Source: an uncultured Paracoccaceae bacterium | Lineage (GTDB): Bacteria; Pseudomonadota; Alphaproteobacteria; Rhodobacterales; Rhodobacteraceae | DNA: 64,000 bases | Reading direction: 5' to 3' | NCBI GenBank assembly: GCA_938092015.1 | Contig: CALKOT010000056.1 | Location: 1-64,000 of the forward strand | In this document: positions 51,141 to 59,677 of the stretch, one piece after another | How the letters are laid out: each line of letters opens with the position of its first letter | Numbering within the stretch: position 1 is the first letter of the stretch | Position numbers and translations under genes: made by a program | The notes under the pieces: generated by a model | The model's input: only the letters and a program-made list of their open reading frames with translations | Databases searched by the model: none | What the model was told of the DNA's origin: nothing

Positions 51141-52235
51141 ATGACCAAAATCATCTCAGCCGAAGTGATCGAACTGAACATCCCCTTTGACGATCCAGGC
51201 AAGGGCGAAGGTCTGTTTGAAGGCGCCTGGACCAGCCATGACTTTGCATTGCTCAGGGTTGAAACCGATGATGGTCTGATCGGCTGGGGAGAAGGGTTCA
51301 GCTATTTCTGCCGGGCGACTGTCGCGACGCTGATGCGCCAGTCCATCATCCCGGCGCTGGTCGGGCGCGACCCGGCGGATATCGACTTGATATTGGCTGA
51401 GCTTCGGCAAAAGCTGCACATCATAGGCCGCTATGGCATCACTATGTTCGCGATCTCCGCCGCCGATCTGGCGCTGAACGACTTGAACGCCAAGATCGCT
51501 GGCGTCTCGCTAGCTGAACATCTTGGCGGGCGAAAGCGTGAGAACGTCCCGGCCTACGCCAGCCTGGTCCGCTATGCCGACACAGGGTTGGTGGGGGAGC
51601 TGTCCGCCAAAGCCGCCACCGAAGGTTTTGGCATGATCAAGCTGCATGAGATTAAGCTGCCGTACATTGAAGCCGCCCGCGCCGCCATTGGGCCGGATGT
51701 GGCGCTGACTGACGATGTGAACTGCAACTGGACTGAGGTGCAGACGAATGATTGGGCTGGCGCCCTTCGCGACGTCGACCTTCTGTGGCTGGAAGAGCCG
51801 ATCTTTCCGCCAGAGGATTTCGCCGCGCTCGCCCGCCTTCGCAAATCCACAGGCCTCGCCATTGCGACTGGAGAAAATCTCTGCACCGCGCATCAGTTCG
51901 GTGAGATGATTGCGCAGGGCGGCGCGGACTATGTCCAGCCCAGCGTCACCAAAATCGGTGGCCTGACCGAGACGATGGAGACGCGCAGACTTGCCAACGC
52001 CGCAGGCCTGAAGATAGCGCATCACGCGCCCTACTTTGGGCCGGGTGCTTTGGCGACGTTGCAGTGCCTTGGGGCCGCCGAGGATGAAGAGTATATCGAG
52101 TATCTCTACGTAGATCGTGAGGCGAGCCTCTATGGTGATACACTGACTCCAAAGAATGGGCGGATCGACATTCCTTCAGGGCCGGGGCTTGGGTTTGATC
52201 CTGATCCGGACGTCATCGGGAAATTCAGGGTTTAA
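51141..52235 (+). CDS. Mandelate racemase/muconate lactonizing family enzyme (acid-sugar dehydratase-like)
   Basis: 364 residues of the enolase superfamily. Catalytic Lys-x-His in GMIKLHEIKLP (KxK in many relatives), metal ligands Asp in ALTDDVNCNW, Glu in LWLEEPIFPPED and Glu in ATGENLCTAHQF, then KIGGLTETM and the general-base His in AHHAPYFGPGALATLQ. The family abstracts a proton alpha to a carboxylate; with the adjacent tartrate-type dehydrogenase, a hydroxy-diacid such as tartrate is a reasonable substrate guess. The KxH variant is worth noting for its specificity. Confidence 0.87.
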   Translation: MTKIISAEVIELNIPFDDPGKGEGLFEGAWTSHDFALLRVETDDGLIGWGEGFSYFCRATVATLMRQSIIPALVGRDPADIDLILAELRQKLHIIGRYGITMFAISAADLALNDLNAKIAGVSLAEHLGGRKRENVPAYASLVRYADTGLVGELSAKAATEGFGMIKLHEIKLPYIEAARAAIGPDVALTDDVNCNWTEVQTNDWAGALRDVDLLWLEEPIFPPEDFAALARLRKSTGLAIATGENLCTAHQFGEMIAQGGADYVQPSVTKIGGLTETMETRRLANAAGLKIAHHAPYFGPGALATLQCLGAAEDEEYIEYLYVDREASLYGDTLTPKNGRIDIPSGPGLGFDPDPDVIGKFRV

Positions 52236-52256
52236 GGCCTTCAAAAGGGCCTTTGA
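52234..52256 (+). terminator. Short hairpin at the end of the hydroxy-acid operon
   Basis: AAGGCC-N8-GGCCTT, beginning within the stop codon of the enolase-superfamily gene and followed by TTGATC. A weak terminator candidate. Confidence 0.5.
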
Positions 52257-52584
52257 TCACGCTTCAATGAAGAGAAACCAATTTTCTTGCGCGTGCGCAG
52301 GAATTGCTAAGCTATTGATAAATAGAAATTCGAATTGCGTATGCCCTAATTTGTTCTCGTTTTGGTATGAACTTTGATCCGCAGTGAGCGCCAAAAACTA
52401 CCCTGCAAAACCACATCTACTGGTCAGCATAACTTCCTCGTCAGGGCCGGCGAATGCGATCCCGTCATAACCACAGATTTGAAAACTGTTCGCGTCCGCT
52501 ATTGCTGATTTCACGCAGTAGCGCCCTGATGCATCTATAGAATTGTATTGCCGACGAAATGGTGGTGAGAAGCGCCGTCAGTCT
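52236..52584. other. 349-bp intergenic region with possible coding remnant
   Basis: No accepted gene. On the minus strand an open stretch (~52570-52397) translates to protein-like sequence including SIADANSFQI-like wording (SAIADANSFQICGYDGIAFA and GPDEEVMLTSR) but lacks an ATG and ribosome-binding site. It may be the degraded end of a gene or chance. The plus side 52260-52380 is AT-rich with nothing recognised. Confidence 0.4.
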
Positions 52585-53889
52585 TCATTTTGACAGTAGT
52601 CCAAGTACGCTGATCGGCTCAGAAAGGCCTTTCACTGCGATCTCTCCGAGGTCTGTGAACTGATGGAAATTCTGATCGCTTACATCAATTGATGAGCTCG
52701 ATATCACAAGCTGAAGATTTTTGGCCTTCGCATAATCTTCAAGTCGCGATGCAACGTTGACGGTTGTACCTAGCGCTGTGAATTCAAGCCTTCGGTCGTC
52801 ACCGAATGCTCCGATCAGCGCCGCGCCGCGGTGAATACCAGCCGCCGCATCAATTGGATGAGAGTTCGCCTCCCTGCTGCGGTTCCGGTGGTCGAGACCT
52901 GTCATCACACTTTGAAACGCGGCGATTGCATCTGGCGCCGATGTCTCAGGCGCGTGCTTTCGGTCGAAGATCAACATGGCGCTGTCGCCAACAAACTTGT
53001 CGACAATTCCTCCATGCTTTTCTGCGGCGTCAATCACCAACCCCCGAAACCATGTCAGAACGTCCGCAACTTGAGATGCGCCAAGTGTTTCGGTCATTTC
53101 TGTAAATCCGCGCAGGTCCATCATAAGGATCGTCACATCGCGCCTTTGCGGTGTGCGCAGGTCGCTGAGTGCGTCGTCGCTGAGATCAACGCTAAGCTCA
53201 CCAGGAAGAAAACGCCGAAGATTGTCAGCGTCCTCCACTTCTTTGGCGACCCGAAGGACGAGGCGTCTGGATCGGTAAACCGCTGTCCCAACAACCAGCG
53301 CAAGGGTCGCTAGGATGACAAATCGCATCACGTTTGGAGGTGGGGAATAGAGAATGCGCATCTCTTCTATGACAGCATTGCTCCAGGGTTCGCCGACCAA
53401 CGGGGCATAAAAAGTGACTGCGGCGCAAACAGCCAGAAGCAGCAAGGCGGTGAATATGTGGAGTTCAAGCCGATATCTCAGGGCCTGAATTGCGAGCACC
53501 AGAGTGATGACCAGCAAAAGTGGGCTTGCCAATGCGATCAGTGATGGTGTCGCCGGGTCGTACACATCAATGAACAGCTGGGCGCCCAGCAGCCCGACCT
53601 CAAGCGCGTTAAAAAGCCAACTTTGCCAGAATTTGAACCGCTTCGGGTCTGAGAAATAGAAATTTGTAACCCCAAGAACGAAATATGCTGCCGCCCCGAA
53701 CAAAAGAAAAACCAACTCAAAGCGGCGTGCGGTCAGGCCAGCAGAATCCAGATTCAATAGTAAGCCGGCGACACCTAAGAACAGAGCGGACGATAGCACC
53801 ATGCGCAGGATTGCAATCAATCGCTCTGCCTGAACATCAGACTGGCGCAGTAATCGAGAACCTCGACCAATCGCTAAGTTATCTGTCAT
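52585..53889 (-). CDS. Membrane-anchored class III adenylate/guanylate cyclase
   Basis: 434 residues. About six membrane helices in residues ~25-225 (LIAILRMVLSSALFLGVAGL to MRFVILATLALVVGTAVY), a HAMP-less linker with RFLPGELSVDL, then the cyclase domain: VTILMMDLRGFTEMTETLG (metal Asp), GGIVDKFVGDSAMLIF (second Asp), AAAGIHRGAALIGAFG and LGTTVNVASRLEDYAKAKN (transition-state Asn and Arg). All catalytic positions appear present. ATG 53889 gives a sensible start; the frame is open to 53931. It would make cAMP from ATP on the cytoplasmic side; the trigger is unknown. Confidence 0.88.
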   Translation of the reverse strand: MTDNLAIGRGSRLLRQSDVQAERLIAILRMVLSSALFLGVAGLLLNLDSAGLTARRFELVFLLFGAAAYFVLGVTNFYFSDPKRFKFWQSWLFNALEVGLLGAQLFIDVYDPATPSLIALASPLLLVITLVLAIQALRYRLELHIFTALLLLAVCAAVTFYAPLVGEPWSNAVIEEMRILYSPPPNVMRFVILATLALVVGTAVYRSRRLVLRVAKEVEDADNLRRFLPGELSVDLSDDALSDLRTPQRRDVTILMMDLRGFTEMTETLGASQVADVLTWFRGLVIDAAEKHGGIVDKFVGDSAMLIFDRKHAPETSAPDAIAAFQSVMTGLDHRNRSREANSHPIDAAAGIHRGAALIGAFGDDRRLEFTALGTTVNVASRLEDYAKAKNLQLVISSSSIDVSDQNFHQFTDLGEIAVKGLSEPISVLGLLSK

Positions 53890-53957
53890 TTTCCAACCAG
53901 CCATTGGCGCCTGGCGCCTTCTGCGGCCCACCTGCTTCAGATTGCATCGAAACCGGC

Positions 53958-55235
53958 CTAAGCGAACGGCACCACATACGGCCCCTCTGGAATAACTGCG
54001 ATCTCAGCATCCCGTTGCGTCGCCATCGCATCGGCAATCGCTGTGCGCAGATCCGTCGCCTCGCCTATGCCTGTCACCGCATGACCCTCGCCAAGGTTTG
54101 GCGCATAAAGCACGATCTGGCCGACGCGCATCGGCTTTAGCTGCATTTCCGTCTGCCATTCATCGACATCCGCCAGCGCCTTTTCCTGTATCGACGCGAG
54201 GAAGTTTTCAGGTCCCATCTCAACCAGCCGTTCCTGCGCCGCTCGGAATTCTTCCGACCCGACGCCTTCTTCGCATTCAGAGGCGATGATCAGGGTGCCG
54301 CCGTCCTCAAGCACTCCCAAAGGCGTCACCATTCCTTTGACGGTCTGATAGTAGGTCTTGTCGAGGGGATAGCCTGCCGACGATGTCACCACGGTTTTGA
54401 ACCGGCGACCAACCTGTACTTCGCAACTGCTCCGCGCATAGTCGACGGCGGCAAGGTGGCTTTGGATGATCTCGCCAAAGCTTGCGAAGGCCAGATTGCG
54501 CTGGTCGTCCAGCACCGTGTTCAGCGCCAGAACGGGGCCATCCAGCATCTCAACAATCTCCAACTGCGTCTCATGGAGGGGATTGCCGGCGAGGTTACAG
54601 GATGTGGCGAGCGGGTTTTCCATGAACCGCGCCGAATGGAACGTGCGGATGGTTTCGTGGTGGGCGACACCGGGCGAGATGACTTTGCGACCGCCGGAAT
54701 AGCCAGCCATGAAGTGCGGTTCCACCAGCCCTGTTGCGATCTTCACATCCGCCTCAACGAACAGGCGGTTCAGGCCGACGGGGCAGTCGTGTTTTTGGGC
54801 GTGGCCGATGTGGACAATGCTGTTTTCGTCGCGGGCGTAGTGGTTTTGCATGCTCACGTTTTCCAGCACCCAGGGGTCGCCCACCAGCTCAGCCAGTTCA
54901 TCGCCCAGGTTGGGACGGTGGAGGCCGGTTGCGACCAATACCGTGATGCCAGATAGTGGCACGCCTGCGCCCGTAAGCCGGTCGATCAGCGGGCGCAGGA
55001 ATAAGTGGTTCGGCACGGGCCGGGTGATGTCGCAAATCAGGATGCAGGCGGTTTTGGCGCCTTTTGCGATCTCACCCAGCGGTGCGGCGTTGATCGGATT
55101 GTCGATGGCGCGCGCGATTTCTGCATGGGGGTCATCGGGCAGTGTCATTTTCGGTTTACTGATGACCGTGGGTTGAGCGTCCTCTGGCAGGTCCACGACT
55201 AAACCGGTTTTCCCGTATTCCAGTTCGATCTTCAT
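53958..55235 (-). CDS. LarA-family nickel-dependent racemase (DUF2088)
   Basis: 425 residues. Family residues are in place: His in LVATGLHRPN, His and Lys in VEPHFMAGYSGGRKVISPG (cofactor-binding Lys in GGRK), DITRPVPNHLFLRPLID, NPLHETQLEI, and YPLDKTYYQTVKGM. LarA uses a nickel-pincer nucleotide made by LarB, LarC and LarE; none of those is in this window. Relatives act on lactate or other 2-hydroxy acids, and hydroxy-acid genes are nearby. ATG 55235 has GGAGGGTGCT upstream; the longer frame from 55307 is less likely. Confidence 0.85.
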   Translation of the reverse strand: MKIELEYGKTGLVVDLPEDAQPTVISKPKMTLPDDPHAEIARAIDNPINAAPLGEIAKGAKTACILICDITRPVPNHLFLRPLIDRLTGAGVPLSGITVLVATGLHRPNLGDELAELVGDPWVLENVSMQNHYARDENSIVHIGHAQKHDCPVGLNRLFVEADVKIATGLVEPHFMAGYSGGRKVISPGVAHHETIRTFHSARFMENPLATSCNLAGNPLHETQLEIVEMLDGPVLALNTVLDDQRNLAFASFGEIIQSHLAAVDYARSSCEVQVGRRFKTVVTSSAGYPLDKTYYQTVKGMVTPLGVLEDGGTLIIASECEEGVGSEEFRAAQERLVEMGPENFLASIQEKALADVDEWQTEMQLKPMRVGQIVLYAPNLGEGHAVTGIGEATDLRTAIADAMATQRDAEIAVIPEGPYVVPFA

Positions 55236-55333
55236 AGCACCCTCCGCATGTTCGCTTGCAAAGTGACGGATCACGGCTGAGTTGCCAAGCGCCGCCTTCG
55301 TTTCCATAGTCGTCCCAGCAATCGGAGCCGCAA

Positions 55334-55915
55334 ATGAACGTTCTCACCATCGTCGCCCATCCCGTGCCGACCAGCTTTAATCACGCCATTCGGCGTGAGG
55401 TTGAGGCTGGACTGGCTGAAGCGGGACATGAAGTAAAAGTCGCGGACCTGTATGCCGAGGGGTTCCAGCCCGCGATGATAGAGGCGGATTTTGCGCAGTT
55501 TACGGGCGACCCTCTGCCCATCGCCATTCAGGCAGAGCAGGCACGGGTTGAATGGTCGGATGCGATGATCTTCATCTTTCCCCTCTGGTGGTGGTCGATG
55601 CCTGCGATGATGAAGGGCTGGATTGATCGGGTGATGTCTTATGGGTTCGCGTGGAAAGACCCGCGTGATCCTGATTCAGCAGGCATGCGCCGCCGCAAGA
55701 TCATCGTGATGATCACCGCTGGTGATGATGCTGCGGGGTTGGCAAAGCGAGGCTATGACACAGCACTGCATACGCAGTTGAACGTCGGGACGTGGGATTA
55801 TTGCGGGTTCAAGGACGTAACGACCCGGATTTTTTATGGCGTGACGCCGGGCGCGTCTGAGGAGTTGCGGGCCGAGTATCTGGCTGAAGTGAGGGCGCTG
55901 GCGGCTGGGATTTGA
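55334..55915 (+). CDS. Flavodoxin-like NAD(P)H:quinone oxidoreductase
   Basis: 193 residues of the NQO/KefF flavodoxin-2 family. MNVLTIVAHPVPTSFNHAIR (FMN/FAD phosphate site), VADLYAEGFQPAM, DAMIFIFPLWWWSMPAMMKG (isoalloxazine loop) and WIDRVMSYGFAW are characteristic. It would reduce quinones by two electrons. Ends 4 bp before the convergent nitroreductase gene. Confidence 0.87.
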   Translation: MNVLTIVAHPVPTSFNHAIRREVEAGLAEAGHEVKVADLYAEGFQPAMIEADFAQFTGDPLPIAIQAEQARVEWSDAMIFIFPLWWWSMPAMMKGWIDRVMSYGFAWKDPRDPDSAGMRRRKIIVMITAGDDAAGLAKRGYDTALHTQLNVGTWDYCGFKDVTTRIFYGVTPGASEELRAEYLAEVRALAAGI

Positions 55916-55919
55916 GCGC

Positions 55920-56735
55920 TTAGTCGAATTTAAAGCCGATAGCCCGAATGAAGGCGCCGAATGTACTTCGTTCGGGTTTGGAATACTGCCGCGCCTTGTC
56001 TTCTGACCAAGGATAGCTGGTGTCTTCGCCATATTCATCGCTGAATCGTTGCTTTGCATAGGGCTGGGCTGCTTCTCGTCTCGTGTCGTAATCAGCCAGC
56101 GCCTCATCAAACCCATCATCGCTGAACCGGTCGATGTGGACGGTTTGGGACAGAGGTAGGCGAAAGGACACGCTGGCCGGTTCTTCAGGCCAGCCAACCG
56201 CTAGTCCGGCGACCGGGAAGACGTGATCGGGCAGGGCGAGGATGCGGCTGACGTCTTCAGGTTTATTACGGATGGCGCTGACAGGACAGCAGCCAAGACC
56301 CGCTTCCTCTGCCGCCAGAACAAAGGCGGACAGGGCGATCCCGGCGTCTACGGCGGGGTTGAATAATGCATCGAGGTGGTCGTTGGCGAAATTGCGTCCG
56401 CGCAGTTCATGGATGCGACGCTGACGGCGATTGTTGCCGCAAAATACCAGCAGCTCTGGCGCTTTGGCGACCCAAGTCTGATCGCCAAGGCAGGCGTGGA
56501 TCGCCGTGCGCTGGTCCGGATCGCGGATGATTATGATGTCGCGCTGTTGCAGATCGCTTTTTGTCGGAGAGCACAACGCCAGCGCCGCCAGTGTCTCGAT
56601 CATCGCGGGATCAACCGGTTTTTCAGAGAACGACCTGACACTGCCGCGACTTGCTAGCCGTCGCCACATCGTCGCCATGTCCATCGGGCCATCAGGGGCA
56701 GCGCCAAATCGCGTTTCGAGGTCAGGTTTCACCAT
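55920..56735 (-). CDS. Nitroreductase family protein
   Basis: 271 residues. FMN-binding RGSVRSFSEKPVDPAMIETL at the N-terminus, LCSPTKSDLQQRDIIII, NPAVDAGIALSAFVLAAEEA, GLGCCPVSAIRNKPEDV and VAGLAVGWPEEP follow the nitroreductase fold. The C-terminal ~60 residues (YDTRREAAQPYAKQRFSDEY, then EDTSYPWSEDKARQYSKPER) resemble the tail of NfsA/FRP-like enzymes. ATG 56735 is the likely start. Natural substrate unknown; possibly flavin or quinone reduction together with the neighbouring oxidoreductase. Confidence 0.85.
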   Translation of the reverse strand: MVKPDLETRFGAAPDGPMDMATMWRRLASRGSVRSFSEKPVDPAMIETLAALALCSPTKSDLQQRDIIIIRDPDQRTAIHACLGDQTWVAKAPELLVFCGNNRRQRRIHELRGRNFANDHLDALFNPAVDAGIALSAFVLAAEEAGLGCCPVSAIRNKPEDVSRILALPDHVFPVAGLAVGWPEEPASVSFRLPLSQTVHIDRFSDDGFDEALADYDTRREAAQPYAKQRFSDEYGEDTSYPWSEDKARQYSKPERSTFGAFIRAIGFKFD

Positions 56736-56770
56736 CGGTCTCTCTCTGCCCAACGGGCGGGTGGCGCTGG

Positions 56771-58198
56771 CTATAACACCGTCCTTCGCCGCATTTTTGC
56801 TGGGCTATTGGTTTCCGTCTCTGTGCGAACGACGTTGCCCTCTTTTACGTGCCGCAACAATACGCCGACCATCAGCCAGGTCAGGGGTGTCAAAGGCGCG
56901 TTCGGGATCAGGTCCAGCAGATTGATTGAATGAATCAGACAGATACCTGTGGTTATTGGCGATACTTCCATTGTCTTCTGTCGGCGGGATTGCAGCCAGA
57001 ACATGAAAATTGGCGCAATGAAGATGATGTAGGTCGCAATATAACCAATGATGCCATGCGTGCTGAGGGCGATAACCCAGTAGCCATCTGACAGAGTGCG
57101 GTCATAGCCCCGGCTGTCGTAAATGCGGAACCTGCCCCAGTTTCCCCAACCAAAGAACGGTTTCTCTAACCCGCGCTCCAGCAATTGGCCTTCATTCGTG
57201 AACCGGGCCTCCAGTGATTCTGCTCTGCGATCGCTCACTGACGCCGCAGCGCTGACCAATTGCTCATGCGGCACCAGATCCAGAGACCGCAGGATCGGAT
57301 AAGTGGTTGCTAAAATTGTGATCATTACGGCGACAAGCAATTGCGTTCTGGGTTTGAACAGAACGATGGCGCAAACGGCGAAAGCGCCAAATAGCAGCGC
57401 ACCCAGTGACCGGCTGATTACCAGAATGGATGTCATATACGTCGCAGCCAACCCGAACCAACGCGGCTTTATGATCGCCAGCTTGTTCAACCCTTCGTTT
57501 AAGCGCGTTCTATCATCGCGCCAAATGGCAAGGGTTGCGATGACCACTGTAAGGGTAAAAAAGGCGGCGACCAGTCCGTTAACCAGAAACCCCCGGGGTC
57601 TGAAGCCACTACCACGGCTACTGGAAGAAAAGCCAGATGGATGGAACCCGTAAATCGTTTTGTGAAACTGTGGACTAAGCCGTACTTCGATCAGCAAAAT
57701 CAGGGAATAACACAGACCTGCTATGACGATCATGGTCAGCATCATTCGTTGGTCGCGCACAGAGGTTATCAGCCAGTAACCAATGAATAATGGAAACAGG
57801 CGAAAGGTCTCTCCAGCGCTCATGCTGAGCCCGTCTTAGAGTTGCATGCCAGGTATGGTGCGCGGACCAGCAATGATCGGATCTGAATTCGTCATCGCCG
57901 TAAACAGGGGCGAAACAGCGTAAACGAAGATCGCGAGCATGTAGAAACCACCGCCGATGGCCAACGGCATCTTGACCCGACCGCCAAACAACAATGCGCC
58001 AATCAGGGTAAGGGCCACAATGTTATCACGGTCCAGCGCAGGTAGCCCTGCGAGATCAATTCCGACGGAAGATGGCAGGAACAGAAAACCAACCAGAATC
58101 GACAGGATGGCGCCTCGCTTCGGATCTTTCTGACTCGCAAACAGAAGCAGTCCGAAAATCGGCCAGCCCAGGATTGCGATGGCCGTCAAACTGTTCAA
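56771..58198 (-). pseudogene. O-antigen ligase (WaaL/Wzy-like) family membrane protein, interrupted by in-frame TAA
   Basis: Read through, 475 residues with ~10-12 membrane helices: N-terminal part 58198-57836 (GRVKMPLAIGGGFYMLAIFV, SDPIIAGPRTIPGMQL), then TAA (57836-57838), then in the same frame DGLSMSAGETFRLFPLFIGY to the end. The second part holds the periplasmic loop YGFHPSGFSSSSRGSGFRPR and FFGWGNWGRFRIYD, typical of ligases acting on lipid-linked glycans. Relatives, in my recall, read Tyr-Asp-Gly at the break, so TAA for TAC/TAT is a one-base change. Nonsense mutation or base error. Confidence 0.7.
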
Positions 58199-58380
58199 GA
58201 TCCAATCGCCTTCTCTAAGCGAAACCTGCGCCCTCTTACCTTGCGAACTTCGGCTTGAAAAGCGCTCAGCGGGTAGCTGGTATGATGTTCGCTACCCGCC
58301 TTTTCGTCGCGCTATGCTTGCCTTCAGGTCGTACAGCGCGATATCGAAGGCCAACGCCAGTAATTTAAGGAGACGCCCTC

Positions 58381-59592
58381 GTGCTGCAACTCAACCCTGT
58401 CAGCAAGCCTGACCTCGGGACTTTTGTCTGGGACGATCCCTTTCTGCTGGAAAGCCAGCTGACCGAGGACGAACGGATGCTGCGCGACGCAGCGCGGGCC
58501 TATGCAGAAGAAAAACTGCAGCCGCGTATCATAGATGCGTATCGCGATGCTCTGGTCCAGCCTGAGATTTTCAAAGAAATGGGTGACATGGGCCTTCTGG
58601 GCGTCACCACGCCAGAAGAATATGGCGGGCTGGGCGCCAACTATGTCTCGTACGGCCTGATTGCGCGGGAAATTGAACGGGTCGACAGTGGCTACCGGTC
58701 GATGATGTCGGTGCAGTCATCGCTCGTGATGTATCCGATCTACGCCTACGGATCAGATGAACAACGCAAGAAATATTTGCCCAAACTTGCTGCTGGCGAT
58801 TTTATCGGCTGCTTTGGCCTGACCGAGCCTGATGCAGGTTCCGACCCGGGCGGAATGAAGACAACGGCGACGAAAGTGCAGGGCGGTTACGTTCTGAACG
58901 GCGCCAAGATGTGGATCTCCAACAGCCCGCTGGCGGATGTTTTCGTGATCTGGGCGAAGTCCGATGAGCATGGCGGCAAGATCCGTGGCTTTGTCCTCGA
59001 AAAGGGGATGAAAGGTCTGTCTGCGCCAAAAGTCGGCGGCAAACTTTCGCTTCGCGCCTCTGTCACCGGTGAAATTGTAATGGAAGGCGTTGAAGTCGGC
59101 GAAGACGCGCTGTTGCCAAATGTCGAAGGCCTGAAAGGCCCGTTCGGATGTCTTAACCGCGCTCGCTATGGTATTTCGTGGGGCGCACTGGGCGCCGCTG
59201 AATTCTGTTGGCATGCCGCGCGCCAGTACGGTCTGGATCGCAAGCAGTTCAACAAGCCGCTGGCACAAACACAGCTGTTCCAGAAGAAACTGGCGGATAT
59301 GCAGACAGAGATCACGCTGGGCCTGCAAGCATCGCTGCGCGTTGGTCGCCTGATGGATGAAGCGCAGGCAGCGCCGGAAATGATCTCAATGGTCAAGCGC
59401 AACAACTGCGGCAAGTCACTGGACATCGCCCGGATGGCCCGTGACATGCACGGCGGCAACGGCATTTCCGAAGACTTCCAGATCATGCGCCACATGGTGA
59501 ACCTGGAAACGGTAAACACCTACGAGGGTACGCATGACGTTCATGCGCTTATTCTTGGCAGGGCGCAGACAGGGCTGCAGGCGTTTTTCTAA
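58381..59592 (+). CDS. gcdH: Glutaryl-CoA dehydrogenase-like acyl-CoA dehydrogenase
   Basis: 403 residues; FAD enzyme that oxidises and decarboxylates glutaryl-CoA to crotonyl-CoA in lysine/aromatic degradation. [17 protein letters not shown] and [20 protein letters not shown] are the FAD/substrate motifs; [20 protein letters not shown] carries the Arg expected in the GcdH branch; catalytic Glu lies in [22 protein letters not shown] 58381 follows AAGGAGACGCCCTC. Followed by a clear terminator. Confidence 0.92.
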   Translation: MLQLNPVSKPDLGTFVWDDPFLLESQLTEDERMLRDAARAYAEEKLQPRIIDAYRDALVQPEIFKEMGDMGLLGVTTPEEYGGLGANYVSYGLIAREIERVDSGYRSMMSVQSSLVMYPIYAYGSDEQRKKYLPKLAAGDFIGCFGLTEPDAGSDPGGMKTTATKVQGGYVLNGAKMWISNSPLADVFVIWAKSDEHGGKIRGFVLEKGMKGLSAPKVGGKLSLRASVTGEIVMEGVEVGEDALLPNVEGLKGPFGCLNRARYGISWGALGAAEFCWHAARQYGLDRKQFNKPLAQTQLFQKKLADMQTEITLGLQASLRVGRLMDEAQAAPEMISMVKRNNCGKSLDIARMARDMHGGNGISEDFQIMRHMVNLETVNTYEGTHDVHALILGRAQTGLQAFF

Positions 59593-59631
59593 GGCGCTTG
59601 CCGCGCAGAATTCAGCTTTGACCCAACAGAT

Positions 59632-59660
59632 GCCGCCCGGATAAGACGGGCGGCGTATTT
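59632..59660 (+). terminator. Rho-independent terminator after gcdH
   Basis: GCCGCCCG-N7-CGGGCGGC (59632-59654) followed by GTATTTCG, 40 bp after the gcdH stop. Confidence 0.8.
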
Positions 59661-59677
59661 CGTTGAGGTATTTGAGT

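Noticed and set aside
52397-52570. Minus-strand stretch with protein-like translation
   Set aside because: About 58 codons, no ATG, no ribosome-binding site, no recognised family; kept only as a possible remnant in the interval entry.
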